Source of the DNA: Austwickia sp.
GTDB taxonomy: Bacteria > Actinomycetota > Actinomycetes > Actinomycetales > Dermatophilaceae
Direction: 5' to 3'
Assembly (NCBI GenBank): GCA_016699675.1
Contig: CP064985.1
Coordinates: 2,170,001-2,234,000 of the forward strand
DNA: 64,000 nt
Part shown: positions 61,282 through 64,000 of the stretch, one piece after another
Position numbering within the stretch: position 1 is the first letter of the stretch
How the letters are laid out: every line of letters begins with the position of its first letter
The notes under the pieces: generated by a model
Told to the model about the DNA's origin: nothing
Database searches by the model: none
Seen by the model: only the letters and a program-made list of their open reading frames with translations
Program-made: the position numbers and the translations under genes

Positions 61282-61422
61282 CGAACGCACCTCGACTCCC
61301 ACGTGCGCGACCTACGGGCCAAGCTCGAAGCCGACCGGCGCCACCCGCGCATCGTGCAGACCGTCGTCGGCGCCGGCTACCGCTTCATGCCCCGCCTGGA
61401 CCGCCCGGCACCGGGCCGGTAG
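61282..61422 (+). pseudogene. C-terminal fragment of an OmpR-type response regulator
   Basis: RTHLDSHVRDLRAKLEADRR and IVQTVVGAGYRFMPRL are the end of an OmpR DNA-binding domain. The receiver and first part are absent. It is joined in another frame to the HTH fragment. Confidence 0.75.
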
Positions 61423-61513
61423 CGGCCAGCCGGAGCCCGGGACTCCCTGCCGCGTGGTCCGCCTGGGGCCGGGCACGACGGGGGCCACTTGCGTCGCAGC
61501 CACCCAGGGGGAC

Positions 61514-61535
61514 TATCATCGCCACATGACGATGA
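61514..61535 (+). promoter_or_regulatory. Promoter and palindrome over the ArsR/CmtR-like start
   Basis: TTGCGT (61489-61494) and TATCAT (61514-61519) form a promoter 6 nt before the ATG 61526. TCATCG (61516-61521) and CGATGA (61530-61535) are inverted repeats centred on the start codon. The repressor would thus block its own leaderless transcript. Confidence 0.65.
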
Positions 61536-61933
61536 AAGCGGCGACCGGCGCTCTTCCGGCGGCGACCAGCGCTCTTCCCTCCATGACGTCGGTGCCCGAT
61601 GAGCCGGCCGCGCTGGCGGCGGCCGCGTGCCTGTTCCACGGTTTCAGCGACCGGTCCCGGCTGTCCATCGTCCAGCACCTGGCCCTCGGCGAGCACCGGG
61701 TCGTCGACCTGACCGGCCACCTGGGGCTGGCGCAGTCGACGGTCAGCAAGCACCTGGCCTGCCTGCTCGACTGCGGCATCGTCAACGTCCGCGCCCAGGG
61801 CCGGGCGTCGGTGTACTCGTTGGCGCACCCGCAGGCCACCTTGGACCTGCTCGCCGCGGCCGAGCGGCTCCTGGCCGCTACCGGTGACGCGGTCGTCCTC
61901 TGCCCCCGCTACGGCAGCGAGGCCAAGTCGTGA
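61526..61933 (+). CDS. CmtR-like ArsR/SmtB metal-sensing repressor
   Basis: The 135-residue protein has a low-complexity start, the winged helix FSDRSRLSIVQHLALGEHRVVDLTGHLGLAQSTVSKHLACLLDCGIV and a C-terminal CPRYG. The Cys-x3-Cys in LACLLDC and the later Cys match the Cd/Pb site of M. tuberculosis CmtR (C57, C61, C102). It probably senses Cd/Pb and represses the CDF operon it overlaps by 4 bp. Confidence 0.88.
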   Translation: MTMKAATGALPAATSALPSMTSVPDEPAALAAAACLFHGFSDRSRLSIVQHLALGEHRVVDLTGHLGLAQSTVSKHLACLLDCGIVNVRAQGRASVYSLAHPQATLDLLAAAERLLAATGDAVVLCPRYGSEAKS

Positions 61934-62838
61934 GCGGCGGCCACAGCCACGGTCCCAGCGGGCATGCCGGCGGCGCGCACCGGTGGCGGCTGCAGCTCGC
62001 GTTCGTCCTGGTGGCCGGATTCTTCGTCGTCGAGCTCGTCACCGCGCTGACGTCGGGGTCGTTGGCGCTGCTCTCGGACGCCGGGCACATGGCCGCCGAC
62101 GTCGTCGCGCTCGGCGCGGCCCTGGTCGCCACCCGCATCGCCATCCGCAAGGACACCACCGGACGACGAACGTTCGGCTCGTACCGGGCCGAGGTGTTCG
62201 CCTCCGGCCTGGCGGTCCTGCTGATGCTCGGGGTGTCGGTGTACATCGCCGTGGAGGCCGTCGGCCGCATCGGCGGCGGAGCCGAGGTGGCCTCCGGCCC
62301 GATGCTCGTCGTTGGTGCCATCGGACTGGCCGTCAACCTGGTCGCCCTGGTCCTGCTCCGCGGCGGGGTCGGTGAGTCACTGAACGTCAAGGGCGCCTAC
62401 CTCGAGGTGGTCGCCGACACGCTCGGCTCGGTCGGGGTCATCGCCGCCGGCGTCCTGGTGGCCGCCACCGGCAACGCCTGGTGGGACACCGGCATCGCGC
62501 TGGCGATCGCCGCGTTCGTGGCCGTCCGCGCGGTCATGCTCGGCCGCGAGGTCCTGGTCGTCCTCGGCCAGCACGCCCCCGCCGGCGTCAACCCCGAGGA
62601 GGTGACCGGCGCCCTGGCCTCGGTGCCCGGTGTCACCGACGTGCACGACCTGCACGTGTGGACCCTGACGTCGGGGATGAATGTGGCCACCGCACACCTG
62701 ATGACCAACACCGACACCGACGCCCACGCTGTCCTCGACCAGGCCGGGCAGCTGCTGCGAACCCAGTTCGGCGTCGAGCACGCCACCTTGCAGGTCGAGC
62801 CCACCACCCACACCCAGTGCAAGGAGATGACCTGGTGA
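61930..62838 (+). CDS. CDF metal-efflux transporter, CzcD type
   Basis: The 302-residue protein starts with a His-rich GGHSHGPSGHAGG, has six membrane helices and a C-terminal cytoplasmic domain with DVHDLHVWTLTSGMNVATAH. The helix-2 metal motif is DAGHMAADV; in helix 5 Glu takes the usual His position (EVVADTLGS). GTG 61930 overlaps the repressor stop. It exports Zn/Cd/Pb-type ions against protons. Confidence 0.92.
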   Translation: MSGGHSHGPSGHAGGAHRWRLQLAFVLVAGFFVVELVTALTSGSLALLSDAGHMAADVVALGAALVATRIAIRKDTTGRRTFGSYRAEVFASGLAVLLMLGVSVYIAVEAVGRIGGGAEVASGPMLVVGAIGLAVNLVALVLLRGGVGESLNVKGAYLEVVADTLGSVGVIAAGVLVAATGNAWWDTGIALAIAAFVAVRAVMLGREVLVVLGQHAPAGVNPEEVTGALASVPGVTDVHDLHVWTLTSGMNVATAHLMTNTDTDAHAVLDQAGQLLRTQFGVEHATLQVEPTTHTQCKEMTW

Positions 62839-63590
62839 GCACCTGGACCACCCTGGCCAGCCCGCAGCGGCGTGCCACCCTCATGCGGCGCGCGCAGCTG
62901 CTCGCCGCCGCATCGGTGGCGTACAACCTCGTCGAGGGCGCCATCGCCATCACCGCCGGCAACCTCGCCGGGTCCTCCGCCCTCGTCGGGTTCGGGCTGG
63001 ACTCCCTGGTCGAGGTCTCCTCCGGCCTGGTCATCCTCTGGCAGTTCCGCCACGCCCTGCCCGAGTCCAGAGAACGGGCCGCGCAGCGGCTCATCGCGCT
63101 GTCCTTCTTCGCCCTCGCCGCCTACCTCACCATCGAGGCCGGCCACGCCCTGCTCACCGGCGCACAACCCGAGGACAGCCCGGTCGGCATCGCCCTGGCC
63201 GTGGCGTCCCTGGCCGTCATGCCCTTGCTGAGCCGGTGGCAGCGCCGCACCGGCCGCGAGCTCGGCTCGGCCGCCGTCGAGGGCGACGGCACCCAGACGC
63301 TGCTGTGCACCTACCTGTCCGCGGTCCTGCTCGTCGGCCTGGTCCTGAACGCCACCCTCGGCTGGTCCTGGGCCGACCCGGTCGCCGCCTTGGTCATCGC
63401 CGCCGTCGCCACCCGCGAGGGCTGGGAGAACTGGAACGGCGAGGACTGCTGCGCCCCTGCCGCGCTGACCGCCACTGGCCCCACCGCCGCCGACGACGAG
63501 GGTGAGGCCGGAAGCTGCGCCGGCGACGCCTGCTGCACCCCCACCGCCCCGACCACGTCAGATGACCCGCAGAAGGAGGGCTCCCGATGA
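62835..63590 (+). CDS. Second cation-efflux protein with a Cys-rich tail
   Basis: The 251-residue protein has six hydrophobic segments and the CDF-like GFGLDSLVEVSSGLVI, but it lacks the large C-terminal domain. The last 40 residues hold five cysteines in CC..C..CC order (EDCCAPAA, SCAGDACCTP), a likely metal-binding tail. GTG 62835 overlaps the preceding stop by 4 bp. Confidence 0.85.
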   Translation: MSTWTTLASPQRRATLMRRAQLLAAASVAYNLVEGAIAITAGNLAGSSALVGFGLDSLVEVSSGLVILWQFRHALPESRERAAQRLIALSFFALAAYLTIEAGHALLTGAQPEDSPVGIALAVASLAVMPLLSRWQRRTGRELGSAAVEGDGTQTLLCTYLSAVLLVGLVLNATLGWSWADPVAALVIAAVATREGWENWNGEDCCAPAALTATGPTAADDEGEAGSCAGDACCTPTAPTTSDDPQKEGSR

Positions 63591-63934
63591 GCCGTCGCAT
63601 GCCGGACACCGTCCGCGCCGCGTTCGAGACCGAGCTGGCCGCCGCGCGCGCCGCCATGACCGGCGAGCAGCGCTGGGCCGCGCTCGAGCGGGCCCACATC
63701 CTGTCCCAGCCGTGGGCGTGGCCGCACACCCGCGCGCACGCCGTCATGCTCGCGCTCGCATGGCGTGAGCACGACCGCCGCGAAGCCGCCGGCCAGGTGA
63801 TCCGCCTCCTGGTCGCCGCGCCCGGCTCCGCGCTGGGCCGCTACCCCGAGGGCAACACCGGACGCGCCCGCGTGCCCCTGACGCAGCCGATGCCGATACC
63901 GGCCGACCTCGCCGACATCCTCGCCGCCCGCTGA
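63587..63934 (+). CDS. DUF3703-family protein
   Basis: The 115-residue protein starts MPDTVRAAFETELAAARAA, then AHILSQPWAWPHTRAHAVMLALAWREHDRREAAGQVIRLLVAAPGSALGRYPEGNTGRARV; it matches DUF3703. The paired histidines suggest metal binding. ATG 63587 overlaps the preceding stop, so it is in the metal-efflux operon. Function is unknown. Confidence 0.88.
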   Translation: MSRRMPDTVRAAFETELAAARAAMTGEQRWAALERAHILSQPWAWPHTRAHAVMLALAWREHDRREAAGQVIRLLVAAPGSALGRYPEGNTGRARVPLTQPMPIPADLADILAAR

Positions 63935-64000
63935 CGCACTCGTCGGTGGAACCAGCCCGACCCCCTTTCGTCCACCGAACCCCGCTTCCCCCGCAGCCCT

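Overview
The window is very GC-rich DNA with short intergenic gaps, many GTG starts, frequent ATGA/GTGA stop-start overlaps and many start codons placed 6-7 nt after a TANNNT hexamer. With a mycothiol-type DinB protein, a TrpB2-type synthase and a CmtR-like regulator, this points to an actinobacterium, probably Micrococcales or a relative (inference; no rRNA or marker gene is present to settle it). No tRNA, rRNA or CRISPR array was seen.

Layout. 0-4.7 kb: a two-component system (the kinase runs off the left edge) facing a LolA-like protein and an ABC exporter, with a phased set of regulator half-sites between them. 4.7-7 kb: methionine synthesis (MetA and a trans-sulfuration enzyme). 7-11.4 kb: a PadR module, the rRNA methyltransferase RlmC, and an ArsR/SRPBCC/DinB operon with a double operator. 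11.5-16.9 kb: a second two-component system followed by a MacB-like ABC/FtsX permease. 17-28 kb: metabolism (TrpB2, a nitronate monooxygenase-like protein with a PucR regulator, SerC, SerA, tryptophanase) with a frame-broken LtrA gene and a RelBE-type module. 28-31.7 kb: VapBC and a CsoR/CopA copper operon. 31.8-37.7 kb: hydrolases, a tannase-family esterase, an EEP-family protein and a frameshifted acyltransferase. 37.7-46.6 kb: a redox-defence cluster (Tat-type catalase, ankyrin partner, OhrR, Ohr, two flavin/NADPH oxidoreductases, pyruvate oxidase, YaaA).

46.6-64 kb is more accessory. It holds an IS1634-type element with an unusually long (about 195 bp) target duplication. It also holds three clusters of a 19-bp-period, pivot-centred repeat family around a nuclease-like AbiEi gene. 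Two more PIN-toxin modules and an ArsR/SRPBCC pair follow. Next comes a graveyard of insertion sequences (a possible IS21-like end, IS3, IS256) that has cut a TetR gene and left joined scraps of an HTH gene and a response regulator. The window ends in a CmtR-like / CDF metal-efflux operon.

The most unusual items are the pivot-centred repeat family (48.9-52.6 kb), the long IS1634 target duplication, several operators fused to start codons, and the recurrent leaderless promoter layout. Single-base breaks in LtrA, the acyltransferase and the IS256 transposase, four of the five beside short homopolymers, may be real decay or sequencing error; the window alone cannot decide.
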